Shown here one piece after another: positions 21,971 through 33,131 of a stretch of DNA of 64,000 nt (positions are counted from its first letter, which is position 1; the number at the start of each line of letters is the position of its first letter). The DNA lies in the NCBI GenBank assembly GCA_018287875.1, contig JAGVVL010000001.1:3658001-3722000 (forward strand). The letters are read 5' to 3'. The DNA comes from Nigrospora sphaerica (lineage: Eukaryota > Ascomycota > Sordariomycetes > Amphisphaeriales > Apiosporaceae). Under the pieces are notes generated by a model. It searched no databases. It worked only from the letters and a program-made list of their open reading frames with translations, and was not told the DNA's origin. A program made the translations under genes and the position numbers.

Positions 21971-24900
21971 TCGCACTCTTTCTCTCTCTCGCTCCACTCG
22001 CTCGCTCGCTCGCAACGTACCACGCCCGATACTCGCACGCCGGCACGCCGTCCGAGTCCGTCCGGTTGGACGAAAGATTCGAGCTTCGCTGTGGGCTCTC
22101 GGCGCACGAACGGACAGGCGGATACTGCTTTCCGCTTCTGCGCAACGGGGCCGCCAGGGGACCCGGCGACCTCTGGACCGCTCTTCTGGGCTGGTTCCGG
22201 TGAGAAATAGGCAGACAGGTAGCGGCTACCGCCACCCTGGGAGAAGTCCTGTCGGAATTCTGGGGCAGTCTCGGGACTGACTCAGGGTCCCCTCCAAAGC
22301 CCCGAGTAAGCAACCGTGGCAGGCCGATTACTGCCTACGCGCCGGTTCAACGGCTGGCGAGCGGGTGCGGACGGCAACCAGGACAGGCGGCAACACGCAC
22401 CGGCCGCGAGTAAGTAAAATCAGGGGCAGTTGTGTGTAGCGACGAGGAATGGAGTATGTGCGCAGGTGTGTGTATCTGCGGGCGGGGAAGGCAGCAGGGC
22501 CGGAAAGGTGCCGATATGGGATCTAATGTATGTACTTACTCAAAGGTTGGTAGTCGGATGGGAAGGTAGGCGGATACCTGTGCAGACAGGCTGGTGAGCA
22601 GGTAAGACGCGTGAGCGCGAAAGTGGTGCAATTCACGGGATCCAGCGACACCCGAGGCCCGGACTGTAACTACTTCCCGCCTCCAGTTGTCGGGGAGTTT
22701 TCTGCAGTCATATAGTGGGTAACCAGACGTTGGGATGGAAGCTGAACGGCCGGGGATAGGGGATCAACCTCGTGTGGGGCCGGGTCTTACCTAAAGTGAC
22801 CGAGTCGTCGTTTTCTTCTAGCGTGATATTACCCAGGCGGCTGACCTCGTTGCTTTTGATCCCTTCGAGACAGCTATGTAGCGGTCTGCCAACAGTCTCC
22901 TTGGGACGTGCGAAGAGGGGCAATAATTCCAGACGACGAGGTAGAAGAAGCAAATATGCGGAAGTAGGGCGCACTGCTGGCGAGCGCTTACGTATGTGGA
23001 AGAACGCCCTTTACTGTCCATGTAATACAGGGTTCCTATCCGGCCAGCCCAGATCCGGCAGCGGAATATTTCGTTAGCATTTTTTGCTCCATCTTCAGAG
23101 ACGCGCGAGTTTATTCTTTGGCATCGGTTGTTGGAGGGCATGATGTACTGTGTAAACCGCCCCCTGCCAGTCTCGCCAGTTGCTAACAAGGTTCCCAACG
23201 CAGAGAGTCCAGGGGCTGGTGGCGGGGGTCCGGCGTTCCGGCGCGGTGGCGAGAAGGGGGTGTTCAAATCGGATTGATGAGCAGCATGCCCGCATGCAGC
23301 ACCAACCCTAGCGGAATCAGTGATCCACACGCCGTAGCTTGCCAACAGGTAGGGCAGGTATGTAGGTAAGCTATATGTAGGACATAGGCACTGGCTAGGA
23401 GGCAAACACGCGGACAACGGGATGAGGCCAATGCCAGCTGTTGCAGATTTGTATGCCGGTAGCTTGCCGCTCAAAGCGTGCACCAGACAACACCCATCTC
23501 GGTACGGCGACCCCGGGTAATGACTCGATCCTTTCTTTCCTTTTGAGAAACCATCTTGGGTCTGACTGGTGGCAAGTCGCCTGATGCAACATCGGTACAG
23601 GGGCCTCCTGCCGCGTTTTCCTGTCCCTATTCACCAGTCCCAGTCCATACTATTATGGTGTATAGAGGAGAGAGGCAGGGATCGAAGAATGCGTCGTCAC
23701 CTATCAGCGCGTTCATGTGTTACTTGCTAACTTCCGGCTCTGCCATACGGGGACGGCTCCCTAGTGGGATGGAATGGGTAGATAGCGATCGATACCTGCT
23801 CAAAACCCATAACCGTGCGGCTATTCGCCTGGTATCCTCCTACATGCTCGCTCGCCGGTGCCGTCGACAAACCAATCAAGGCCTTCTCTACGCGTGAGCC
23901 GATCACGGCTGTCACTACGTCGCACAAGTCTTCATCCGGAAATTAATTCTTTGCGGTAAAGTCTAGGCGAGGTTGTTGTTGTTGGGCGCATCAGATTACT
24001 GCAGGCCGGACATTCCAGGTACGGCTCCCTTCACATACCAAAACAACTTGAGGTACGGAAACTTTGCATGGCTCCCTACTGCAAGCCATAGGTGAGGTGT
24101 AACTATATTCACAAGTTCATGGGTGAGTCCTCGCACCAGTCTGATGGCATTTTACACGGTCCTCGTTGTCGTTCAGTATTCAGGCCTTGCTATGGAAGAA
24201 AGACGGCTCGTTCATGAATACGGGGAGAGGGTATACTCGCCGAAGAGCAATACGCTTTGACCCCCAGCTCCGCCTTCAACACCTCATTCGGTGACAGGCG
24301 TCATCAATGCACAACCGCCAAGTTGTGTAGCCGAACGGGCGTAGTGTCGAGCAGCGACGTGTTCGTCCGAAGTCGAGTCCCGCGCAAGGGGTGATAGGGG
24401 ATTTGGGGTCCGAGAAGCCCAACCCGGCGATGACCACCTTCAGCGGGGCGGCCGGGGTATGAAAGGGTCTATGTACCATATGCAGTGCATACATAGCCGG
24501 ATGGGGCCAAAAGAACCCCAATCATTCCAGGCGTGCGTTCCTTGCAGGTGGCTCCGCAGCCAGAAAAACACGCCATGGCGGCGGCCAAGCATCCAGGTCT
24601 TACGGACTGGTATCTACGTGCATGCGTTGGCCGGCCATGTCATCGATCGCTCTACATACATGGGCTGAGGGGGTTCGTATAGAGCGAGGCCTGATTCGGC
24701 GGTAAGAAAACATGAGGCGGGCGATGATAATTTAGCTAGGTTGGCAAGGCTCCTATAGCCGCGCAGTCGGGTGGGTGGGGTAGAGCACGTGGAACATCTT
24801 GCCAGGCTACAGCTTCGGATTGCGACGATACGATGCATGAAGATGGGCACAAGACCGCTAGCTCCACGTAAGACTAAATAGTATATAATGCTGAAAAGTT

Positions 24901-26009
24901 AAAGATCGCTTGGCACGATAAGCACAGCACTTCCAAGGCCATGCATGGACTCTTTGCTCGCCTGCTACCCAACAAGACTACGGGAGGCGAGAGGCAGCCG
25001 TCTACTAGGTAATGCTGGAAGCACAGGCAAGGCCCGAAAATGGAGCCACCGCGGATCTATCGAATTCATAATGGCTCAAACCGGCAACGACCCGTTGCAA
25101 GGTCAATGCCTCAGTTCGCACGAAGGCGCGCTGAAAATGTCTACTTTGGGCTTGCATACTAGGGCCGAGGGCGAAGTAGCCCAGGGCTCTGGTTCGCATG
25201 GGGTGGTATTCCGGCTGCAATATGCTACATGGCAGAATAGGAGAGCGCTCGCCCCTGCGATGGCGAGACCAGTTACAGCCGCCAGCCTTCGTAGGCAAGG
25301 GGCGTATTGGATTCTTTTCATCGAGTTGCATCTAACTGGCTCATGCTGCCGCCCGGCGCGAAGAAGGGCTGAGCCCCTGAAAAGGGGCAAAGGAGCGAAT
25401 CATGTAGGTGACATGACATGGTCACCAACGCAAAGAGGAATATGCAAGGAGGGCTGATTTGAAATATAATTCTACCGAGACATGCTGCGCGGCTATTTTT
25501 GCCCGTCAAGGCAGAGAACTGTATACCATTGTCAGCGAGGAAGCCAGCATACAAGCAGTCCTACGCATGTTATGCTCTATGCTGAGCCGGGCAGTCGGCC
25601 GTCGAGAAACGTATCCCCTTTCACCCTTGCGAAAACCGAAGGAATCTGGTGTCACCTGGGCCATTCTGGCCGGTCACCGTATTCCACTCCGGGCAAGCCA
25701 AACCACGCGATGTTGTAGTTCGGGAAACGGATCAGAAGATACTCTGCCGAGGCGCGTACCTACGCTTTGAGCTGGCCAGACGGCGACTGGATGGGCTGCT
25801 GCAGCTTCTCCTACTTCATGTTAAGGGTGTCTCAGCAGCATAGGGGTCATTTGAGCACCACACTGCGCCATAAGCGCCCATACCAAGCAAACCACCCCAC
25901 CCCATCGTGAGTAGCTGCTATATGCATGCACCTACGCTATTGGCATGCCTACTTGGTTGTTGTTGGCCACAAAGCCCCCTTTTCGAGCGGGCTGGCGAAG
26001 TCAAGCTTT

Positions 26010-26871
26010 TCAACGACCGCGACGATGGTTGCCCTGGGGCTTGAAAGCGGGGGAGGAAGGGGCAGGTTGCTGTCGGGCACCTGATAACGAGGGGCTGCCT
26101 CCCGATGAGATCGACCCTAAGCCGGACTTGTTCAACTTGATCTCCCTTTTCCTCCTCTTCTCGGCGAATTCCTTTGCTTTGGCTGATTCGGCCTTTTGCT
26201 TGCCGCTGAGCCCAGGCCGCGGCGTAGAGAGTGTACTCCGCTGGCTGCCAGTATACGATTTTCTCCCGGAGGCAGGATTGGGAGATGAGTCGGAGTCGGA
26301 CGAAGCTGAGCTGTTGCTGTCTTCATCGCTCGACTCGGAATCGCTGGAAGGCTTGGCCGCCTATCATCTGTCAACCAGGCCAGAACTTCCAAGGCAGAAT
26401 ATATCTCTGGAAACGTACCTTGTCCTTTTTCTTATCTTTCATATTGTACCGGCGGAAGGGCTGGGGTGTGTCGAGCGAGTCGGCGCCTTGGCCCGACGAA
26501 TCGACCGAATCGATCTGGGCGTAGCCCACCTGAACCACGTTGAGTGGCGTTTGGGCACGACCACCCAGGCCAGGCATGTTATGAGGGACATCCAGCACCC
26601 ATCGGGCGTCACCCGAGTCAGCGGCATGTTTTACGAGGGCTTCCTCGCGCTTCTTCTCTCCCTCTTCTATCGCAGCCTGGATAGCTTGCTGGTCTACCAA
26701 GGAATCGACGCCAGCATCGGCCGAAGGGCCGTGTGAGAGTTTGCGCCGCTTGGACGATTGATCATCACTGCTTGGGCTTGCCGGCGTGGGGGCGGAAGCA
26801 GCTGCCCTTTGCATGAATTTCATAGTGAGCAGTCTGGAAGACATGCTCTTTGGGGGCGTCGGTGCCGCCAT
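26010..26871 (-). CDS. MPP6: Mpp6/MPHOSPH6-type nuclear RNA exosome cofactor
   Basis: Small basic protein that, in the family, binds the nuclear exosome and helps recruit the Mtr4 helicase for rRNA and cryptic-transcript decay. Exons on the minus strand: 26871-26419 and 26360-26010, with a 58-nt GT-AG intron in phase 0 and a total of 804 nt (267 aa). The N-terminus carries the family signature SSRLLTMKFMQR at about residues 11-22, followed by WVLDVP matching the conserved WYLDLP-like block. The second exon is Ser/Asp-rich (SDSESSDEDSNSS). It then has the conserved basic helix LSGKQKAESAKAKEFAEKRR. ATG at 26871 was chosen because upstream codons include no ATG in frame and read as Ser/Arg-rich noise. 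It is divergent from the NDUFS6 gene across about 1 kb. Confidence 0.85.
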
Positions 26872-27911
26872 GGCGCAGGCTCGGCAGCTGGAGATTGGAA
26901 GTGGTATGGAAGCGGACGTCGTGGAGGCGCGTCGGGAACGACTTCTTGTTGTTTTGGAGCGCGACAGTAGTACGTAGGTCTCCGGGCGACTCGGAACTGT
27001 CAAGGCAACCCAAACTCAGATATGTTCCGAATGCGTGACGAATACAGGTACTCGTAGCGCCGTCTCGGGTGTTGCGACACCGCGATTGTCGGAAAGCGGA
27101 AGCGACTTTGGGTAAAATGTTGGTAAAGGGACCAGGCGAGATGGGATGGATGTGGATGACAGTCGTCGCCCTAACTTTTCTCGAGCCTGTGTCGCCGGCG
27201 CAGGTGATTGGCTCGCTCTCTCAGTAGTAGAAGTACCAGTGAGGTAACCGGTGCGTGCAAACTGGGAGGCACTTTACCTACATGTACTAAACCATGGTAC
27301 TACCAGTCGCCTTCCTTCACACAGGTATCGACCCGAAAATTGGCAGCCCGCCAACACCTCGCCTCATAATCTATAATCGTCGAGTGCTTCTGTATATCTA
27401 GAAGGATATGATTTCCATGCCACATAACCAAAATGCAGACAGCTGCTTCTGGTTCCTTGTTGTCTTTTGGTCAGGACCGGCGCTCGAACGTAGGATGCAG
27501 TTACCTTAGATACATACTGGCTGACCTGCCCATGCAAGACCAGAACGGCAAATGGAACATTAGTAAGTAGGTAACCTGCTTAACTGTGACGGGGACGGAG
27601 AGCATATAGATGCTACAAGGAGACGATGTCGTCGTCCAACATCGTTACGGTGTCATGAGGGGCAAGTTTTGTCCGTAGCGAAGTAACCCATTAGGCTTCC
27701 AGTACCTGTAATACGTCCGTAGATGTTGGCTGTCCCGTCGCACTCTTGCGGTACCTTCCGCACCCCAAAAAGTGGGCCCCGAATCACTGGCCCGAGCTTC
27801 CAGTGCTCGACTCAACCTCCAACCGTAAAACACCCATATTCCCGACGCCATTACGAGACCGACGGCGTCCGCAACGACCCAATTGACCCAGCGAAACAAC
27901 ATCCAGCCATC
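26872..27911. promoter_or_regulatory. Divergent intergenic region between the Mpp6-type and NDUFS6 genes
   Basis: A 1.04 kb spacer with both flanking start codons pointing outward, so it must hold both promoters. It contains AGGTAACC-like and ACCTACATG words but no defined operator. No open frame of interest. Confidence 0.6.
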
Positions 27912-28591
27912 ATGCTGCCCCGCCTCGCAGTTAGAACGGCACTGCAGCTGCCCCAGCGCGGTGCCGTGGCCCAGCGCGCCCTGTCGACCTCGTCCCGCCG
28001 ACTTGTCAACGACGCGAAGGCGGCGATTCTAGAGAACAAGGCCGAGACCACGCCCGAAGCCAAGAGCGAGGAGAACTCGACGGGTCTTGCTGAGAACGAA
28101 GCGAGAGGCATCATGCAGGCGCCAAACCGGAAGGACATTTGGACGCGGAGCCAGCGGCCACGATCCAAGGCCATGACGGGGCCTCGCTTCGAGCAGACCA
28201 TCTTCGAGCTTCAAGTGAGCATTGTCCGCCGACTCGCTTGCTGCTGATTCAGACGTGCTGACGGCGGTGACCAATAGCCTCAACCGCAAGCTGCCATCGA
28301 GCTCATTCACAAGCAGCCCGTCCGATGGACCCACGACCGGATCGTGGCCTGCGACGGTGGAGGCGGCCCGGCCGGCCATCCGAGAATCTTCATCAACACA
28401 GACAAGCCCGAAATAGCCACCTGCGGCTACTGCGGACTGCCCTTTGTATGTTCCGGTCCCATTATCGCGCGGCGCAAGCCTCGCGCAGGACGCGTTTGCA
28501 CACCATGAGCCTGACTGACATCCATTAGGCAAACGAGCACAACCGCAAACACCTCGAGGCACTCCCCGAAACCTCGTACCCGTTGGCATAA
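27912..28591 (+). CDS. NDUFS6: NADH:ubiquinone oxidoreductase (complex I) zinc subunit, NDUFS6 type
   Basis: Accessory subunit of mitochondrial complex I, required for assembly of the N-module interface. Exons 27912-28214, 28278-28445 and 28529-28591 (introns of 63 and 83 nt, both GT-AG) give 534 nt (177 aa). The N-terminus (MLPRLAVRTALQLPQRG, then ALSTSSRRL) is Arg-rich and lacks acidic residues, typical of a mitochondrial presequence. The C-terminal zinc-binding region is intact: VACDGGGGPAGHPRIF provides Cys and His and CGYCGLPF two further Cys, then ANEHNRKHLEAL. The last exon is only 20 codons and carries the conserved end YPL. Length and motifs fit fungal orthologues. It is followed at about 630 nt by the YjbQ-type gene on the same strand. 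Confidence 0.93.
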
Positions 28592-29218
28592 ATGAAAGCT
28601 CGGCCCTAGTTGAAGAAGCCGGGGGCCAGCGGTTGCGTAGCTTGAGCTGCCAGGAGGAGTCGCATTGTATATAGCAGCGTCTCATACGGCTTCGGCATCG
28701 CCGGTGGCCTCCTCATGTGACCCCTTATCGGCCAGGACGGGCTGGTGGCTTGTAGACTAAACGAATACTGCATTATCACTACAAGGCGCCTCCCTGGTTT
28801 CTCGCCAGCGCTCCCTTGGTCCGGGTATGGGATAGGGGAGGCGTTCAGACCCCCAAGGCGTGTTGGCGGCGTAGGAGGGCAGCAGAGTGAACCTGCGCCA
28901 ACGCACCCACCCCGAGCTCCGACTCTCTCAAAAGCTCGAGGCCCAACCCCACACAGCTGCCACTGCATCCGTCCATGCTTGCCAACTCCAGAGCGCTTAT
29001 TCGCTGCTATGCCGTCATCCATTGAGTCGACCTTAACGCAGTCGAACTTCACCTTCTTCGCCCTCCTTCTCCTGTGTTTCCTGTGTTTCTTTCCCAACCT
29101 CTTCCATTCCCTGTGGACTTTGCCATTGTCGATTGCACTACTGCCCTTCTCCTATCGAACCCCGCCTGCCGACGCCAATCCCACCTCCACCACCCCGCCA
29201 CCGGTTCCCACGGCCACC
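28592..29218. other. Spacer between the NDUFS6 and YjbQ-type genes
   Basis: The last part, from about 28745, is open in the frame of the downstream gene, including an ATG at 29009 that would add 70 residues with a hydrophobic segment. It is treated here as 5' UTR/promoter. No other gene is seen. Confidence 0.5.
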
Positions 29219-29789
29219 ATGTCCTGGTCGCAGAAGCAGTTCAGCCTTCCGGCGCGCAGCCGCGGCTCGTATCTGATTACCGATCATGTCGTCGAGGCGC
29301 TTCCCGAGCTGCGGAACTACAAGGTCGGCCTGCTGAACCTGTTTGTGCAGCACACATCGTGTGCTCTCAGCCTCAACGAGAACTGGGACGAGGACGTGCG
29401 GGCGGACATGAGCGATGCGCTCGATCGCATCGCGCCCGAGTCGGGCCCCAAGGGCCAGGCCCTGTACCGTCACGATGCCGAGGGCCCGGACGACATGCCC
29501 GTGAGCCTCTCCTCCGAACGACCGCGAAGGCGGGTGTGACTTTACTAACCGCGTGGTCTTCCAGGCGCACATCAAGAGCGCGCTGATTGGCGCAAGCGTG
29601 ACGATTCCGATCAAGGACGGCAAGTTGGTGAGTTCGTATACATCCTGCTGCGGCTAGCAGCCCGGTCAGGCTAATGCCTCGCTCCCACATAAGGCAACGG
29701 GCACGTGGCAGGGTATTTGGTACCTCGAATTCCGAGCCAGCAAGCACACGAGGCGAGTAATGGCCACGATCCAGGGCGAGAAGGCCTGA
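29219..29789 (+). CDS. YjbQ/UPF0047 family protein
   Basis: A small globular protein of the widespread UPF0047 (YjbQ) family; bacterial members have been linked to thiamine-phosphate synthase activity, but the role in fungi is not established. Exons 29219-29500, 29565-29627 and 29694-29789 (introns 64 and 66 nt, GT-AG, all phase 0) give 441 nt (146 aa), the normal family length. Conserved blocks are FVQHTSCALSLNENWDEDV, with the family His and Asn/Glu/Asp residues, SALIGASVTIPI and ATGTWQGIWYLEFRA near the C-terminus. ATG 29219 was chosen because the family starts here (MSWSQKQFSLPA) and its context, GCCACCATG, is strong. An in-frame upstream ATG at 29009 is possible. It is convergent with the CFIm25-type gene. 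Confidence 0.9.
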
Positions 29790-30137
29790 AGTCGGCAGCG
29801 AGGAATACGTTTAGGCAAGATGGCATTGCGACATTTTGGTGTTCCTGGACGCTATCTAATTACTTCATAATGTCCGCCTGGTATCTTCAGTGGCACACGC
29901 GTGGGCCTTTGTGTGCATTAAGTAGAAGGGTGTGCACATCAAGTAGCCTCGAGGTGACTGTTGCGACAGGGGAGGGTGCTTGGTGTAGAGAGAATCCGCT
30001 CCGCTGTCCACAAGCGGACGGGGCGATATCAGGTCAGCTACTTTCGCGCTGGCCTGCGCCCTCCATACCTATTTCCTCTGGGGCGTCTGTACTCCCCCAA
30101 GGACCGGTAGCAAGTAGTGATGGTTGCCGAGCCCGTT
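29790..30137. other. Convergent 3' spacer
   Basis: 348 nt between the stop codons of the YjbQ-type gene (+) and the CFIm25-type gene (-). Expected to hold both polyadenylation regions. No further feature seen. Confidence 0.6.
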
Positions 30138-31052
30138 TCATTCCGGGGCAGGTGTGCCGTCGTCGTCTCGCATATCTTCGTCGCCCGTGGCACCTGCTAG
30201 AACCTTGGTGCGCGGCACGCCTTCAGGAACGGAGCCGGGGGTTGCTGCTACAACCTCGCCGTTTTCGTTTACGAATTCGAAATTGTACCTGCTAAGCAGA
30301 TGCGGAATCGCCGAGAGCTGGGGTCCGTAGCGCTGGGTATTATCGTAAAGCTCAAAGAGAGGCACGGCAAGCAGCTTCATGTTCTTCGGGACACTGAGAA
30401 CCTCTGTAGGGGCCGGGACAAGCCATCGGTCAGCCATGCGTAACGCCAGGGGGTGCAGGGTTTTGCCAGACGGCTCCGTGAAGCGGCCAAGGCTAGGGAG
30501 GGGAGGCTGCTTACTTGATTTGGGCAGCTGGATGAAGTAGAGCTTCTTGCACTCTTTTGGCCTGGTGACGTGGGCGGGAATGAAGGGGTACATGAAAGTC
30601 TCAAAGTTGGGGCGCCACCATTGGGCCAGGCAGTCACCAATCACCCAGTCGCCGGCCTCCTCGCCCTCGCCCAGGCGGCCGACGGGGGCCAACCTCTCGT
30701 CCAGGCGCGCCTTGAATCCTTCGATCTCGTCGTCCTCGGGCCGCAGGTAGTCGCCGGGCAGTTTGAAGAAGGCGTTGGCGATCTGGAGCATGAGGATGTG
30801 GGGGTGGTTGTGTTCGTGGCAGACCAGGATGCCCTCGCAGGTCCGCCGCATGCCGTGCTCGCCAAAGTGCTCCTCGAGCCGCTTCAGCCGCGCGAGCACC
30901 GACGGGTCCTCCTCGGGCTGCGTTTCCTTGACGCCGAACGTGTAGTTTGACAGGGGGTAGAGGCGGATCGTCGTCGGCTGATTGGCATTGAAGTCGTTGG
31001 GGTACGTGGGCGGCTGCGACGACTGCATCGCCGCCGGCGTGATGGTGGACAT
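30138..31052 (-). CDS. NUDT21: Pre-mRNA cleavage factor Im 25-kDa subunit (CFIm25/NUDT21 type, degenerate Nudix)
   Basis: RNA-binding subunit of cleavage factor Im, which recognises UGUA elements and influences poly(A)-site choice. Exons on the minus strand: 31052-30515 and 30403-30138, with a 111-nt GT-AG intron (phase 1) and a total of 804 nt (267 aa). Splicing restores the conserved string LPKSKVLSVPKNMKLLAVPL, which is interrupted in the unspliced frame. Other family blocks are TIRLYPLSNYTFG, EHGMRRTCEGILVCHEHNHP, LPGDYLRPEDDEIEGF and WWRPNFETFMYP(F/I)IPAH. The Nudix box lacks the usual catalytic Glu pattern, as in the family. Compared with the human protein (227 aa) it has a C-terminal acidic extension of about 40 residues (ending GDEDMRDDDG). 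The start is the first ATG. Confidence 0.94.
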   Translation of the reverse strand: MSTITPAAMQSSQPPTYPNDFNANQPTTIRLYPLSNYTFGVKETQPEEDPSVLARLKRLEEHFGEHGMRRTCEGILVCHEHNHPHILMLQIANAFFKLPGDYLRPEDDEIEGFKARLDERLAPVGRLGEGEEAGDWVIGDCLAQWWRPNFETFMYPFIPAHVTRPKECKKLYFIQLPKSSKQPPLPSLGRFTEPSGKTLHPLALRMADRWLVPAPTEVLSVPKNMKLLAVPLFELYDNTQRYGPQLSAIPHLLSRYNFEFVNENGEVVAATPGSVPEGVPRTKVLAGATGDEDMRDDDGTPAPE

Positions 31053-33131
31053 TTTTGGATCTTGGGGTTACCAAGTGGCCGTAACAATTTCTGGGCGTCG
31101 TGAGTGCGTTGCGTTCCGTTTGGGTTTGCGCGGTCGTGTGTGGTTTCAATCTCGGTGTCGATGATTGTGCTTGCAGAGCAGAAGAGTAACCAAATGCGCA
31201 AGAAAATGTATGGCAGGTCCTCGCAACGAAAGTTGATGAAGAGACCCTTGTCGCGTTGACAGCTTTAGTTGCAGCTCCAGCTTCTACTGTGTAGCTCTGT
31301 CGCGTCGATGGACAAGATAAGATGGAGGAGCTCGGGATGTGGGTCCACTTCCTATTCCCGTGTCACTTATACCTAATCTCACCCAATCACCTCCGACTAC
31401 CGGCCACTGGAGGCTCTTACGCTACCCTCCATCGTCTTTCGGCAATTTCGTCTATAACGGAGGGAATCGCCGTCACTTGGATAAATTTGACTCGGGAAGT
31501 CCACGTTTGCTCCAACCTTTGGTCGTTTCCAGCAGCCCGTCTACTACCTAGTTACACTACCTGATGAACCTATTGGGCACTGCAGAATCACGTCACAGTG
31601 CCGCCGACACTTTCTACCGATTCATTCCGGCTATACGAAGGAGCGGCAGGACCAAACCAATCACTTTATAAACCGAACTCTGCAACGTATCTGGTTGCAG
31701 CATGCGGCTACACAACTTTGCTCTCTGTGCCCCGGGTCTACTGAGATTGTGCCTAAGGCAGTGCAACCAGAACCCGAACAGAAATAGTTGCTGCAGACTT
31801 GCCGTGCTCCCCTTTAGGTTGACTGATTGTTTGCGCTGAATCTTTGCTGTGTATTCAGTTACCCTGAACCAGGTGTTCCCCTGCCCTAGAGCCCCATTGC
31901 ATAGTTAGGTTCGAGGGGTCATGCTCACGAGATCCCCAACCCCTCTTGCATCCCAGTAGACGAAATGGGCTCATTGTCCCCTTCCCTTATGTCTTAAAAA
32001 TATATCTTTACTGCTACTTCCAAGAAATCTAATAATTATATTGCTTTAAGAGATGTTTTTAATCTGGGAGATACTGCTGGTGTGGTTGTGGTGCCGATTT
32101 GCCTTCAGCCACTTCCGCTGCAACACATCCAACAGGCAACCACAGATTGCCGGGTTTTCGAGTGAAGAAGTGGCAAGGTCAACAGCTTCTGAAAACTGTT
32201 TTCAGCTGCCTACTAGGCAATAATCTGGCCGTTTTTTTATTGTGATGGTAGATTCTTGCCCAGTTGGGCTTTTCTGAGCCCTCACTTCTTCGACCATCCC
32301 TACAACCTTTCATCTAAAACACTATCATCGCCCGTCCACGACTTCCTCACGTTCATTCCACCAAGCATAAGCCCCATACTGAGGATCATTTCCAACCAGG
32401 TATTTATTACTTCGGTGGCGGCTACTTTCCGTTGCCTACGTCGGTAGCCGTCGTCGCCCTGCCTCTCTTCCTGTATCCTCCATCTTCCCCGCGCCTAAAC
32501 GTTCTCAGACCCTGTCGATTTATCTGTCAGCATGGAAACATCACGGTAGGCATCCTCGCTCCATACTTCACGTTCACTGCCTCTGCTCTCAGTTTCAGCA
32601 CTAGGGGGAACTGCGCTGCGTCACTTGTGCCTTCCCATCGTACTAAACAGTTTCCGGTGCAAGCAGCCTCCCAGGCAAACAAACGACGCCAGCAGGCACC
32701 TTCCGTTCGGAACTAAGTCACCTACCACCCTTTACCCAATAGTCACTATTGGCAGTAGTTCTCTGGAATCATAATCCTTCTCTTCCCTCCTTCCTTACCT
32801 TTGTTCCAAGTCATCAACTACACATTCTTCAGGTCTGCTTGGTCCGCTTCCCCGCACTTCACGATTAAAGGTCGTCCTTGGAGCGCCAGTCTGCCTCTGG
32901 TCACTCGCCAAACTATCAGCGGTTGATTTTTCCTGGTAAATTCTTGTTGTCAGCCATCCAAGCCCTGAGGCTTGGTGATGATTTCCTGTGGAATATTCCC
33001 ACACGCAACCTACGAGGGTAGCCACGCTTGTTCCACACTATACCCTACTCTTTTCCTCACCCAACCCACGCCAGAGACGTCAGGGTGGCATCTTTATCAA
33101 AACAGGCAGACTTTCTCCTCATCCTGCTGAG
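31053..33131. other. AT-richer 2.1 kb without a recognised gene
   Basis: After the CFIm25-type promoter region the DNA becomes clearly more AT-rich, for example an A/T-dominated stretch at 31990-32070. No open frame has a recognisable domain. It may be remnant sequence upstream of the decayed GTPase gene or part of the same degraded insertion. No terminal repeats were found by eye. Confidence 0.5.

Larger units (their letters stand above)
21162..26009. other. 4.8 kb intergenic, no supported gene
   Basis: It holds the 5' flank of the Ste23-type gene with a triplet-repeat tract (21211-21290), a CA microsatellite (21938-21968) and the 3' flank of the Mpp6-type gene. The longest methionine-initiated frame, 24945-25457 (170 codons, plus), has no recognisable domain and no splice context. 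I see no transposon coding remnants or terminal repeats. Confidence 0.55.

Noticed and set aside
24945..25457. 170-codon plus-strand frame beginning MDSLLACYPTRL
   Set aside because: It has an ATG and moderate length but no domain, no conserved motif and no neighbouring exon; it could be an orphan gene but cannot be supported.
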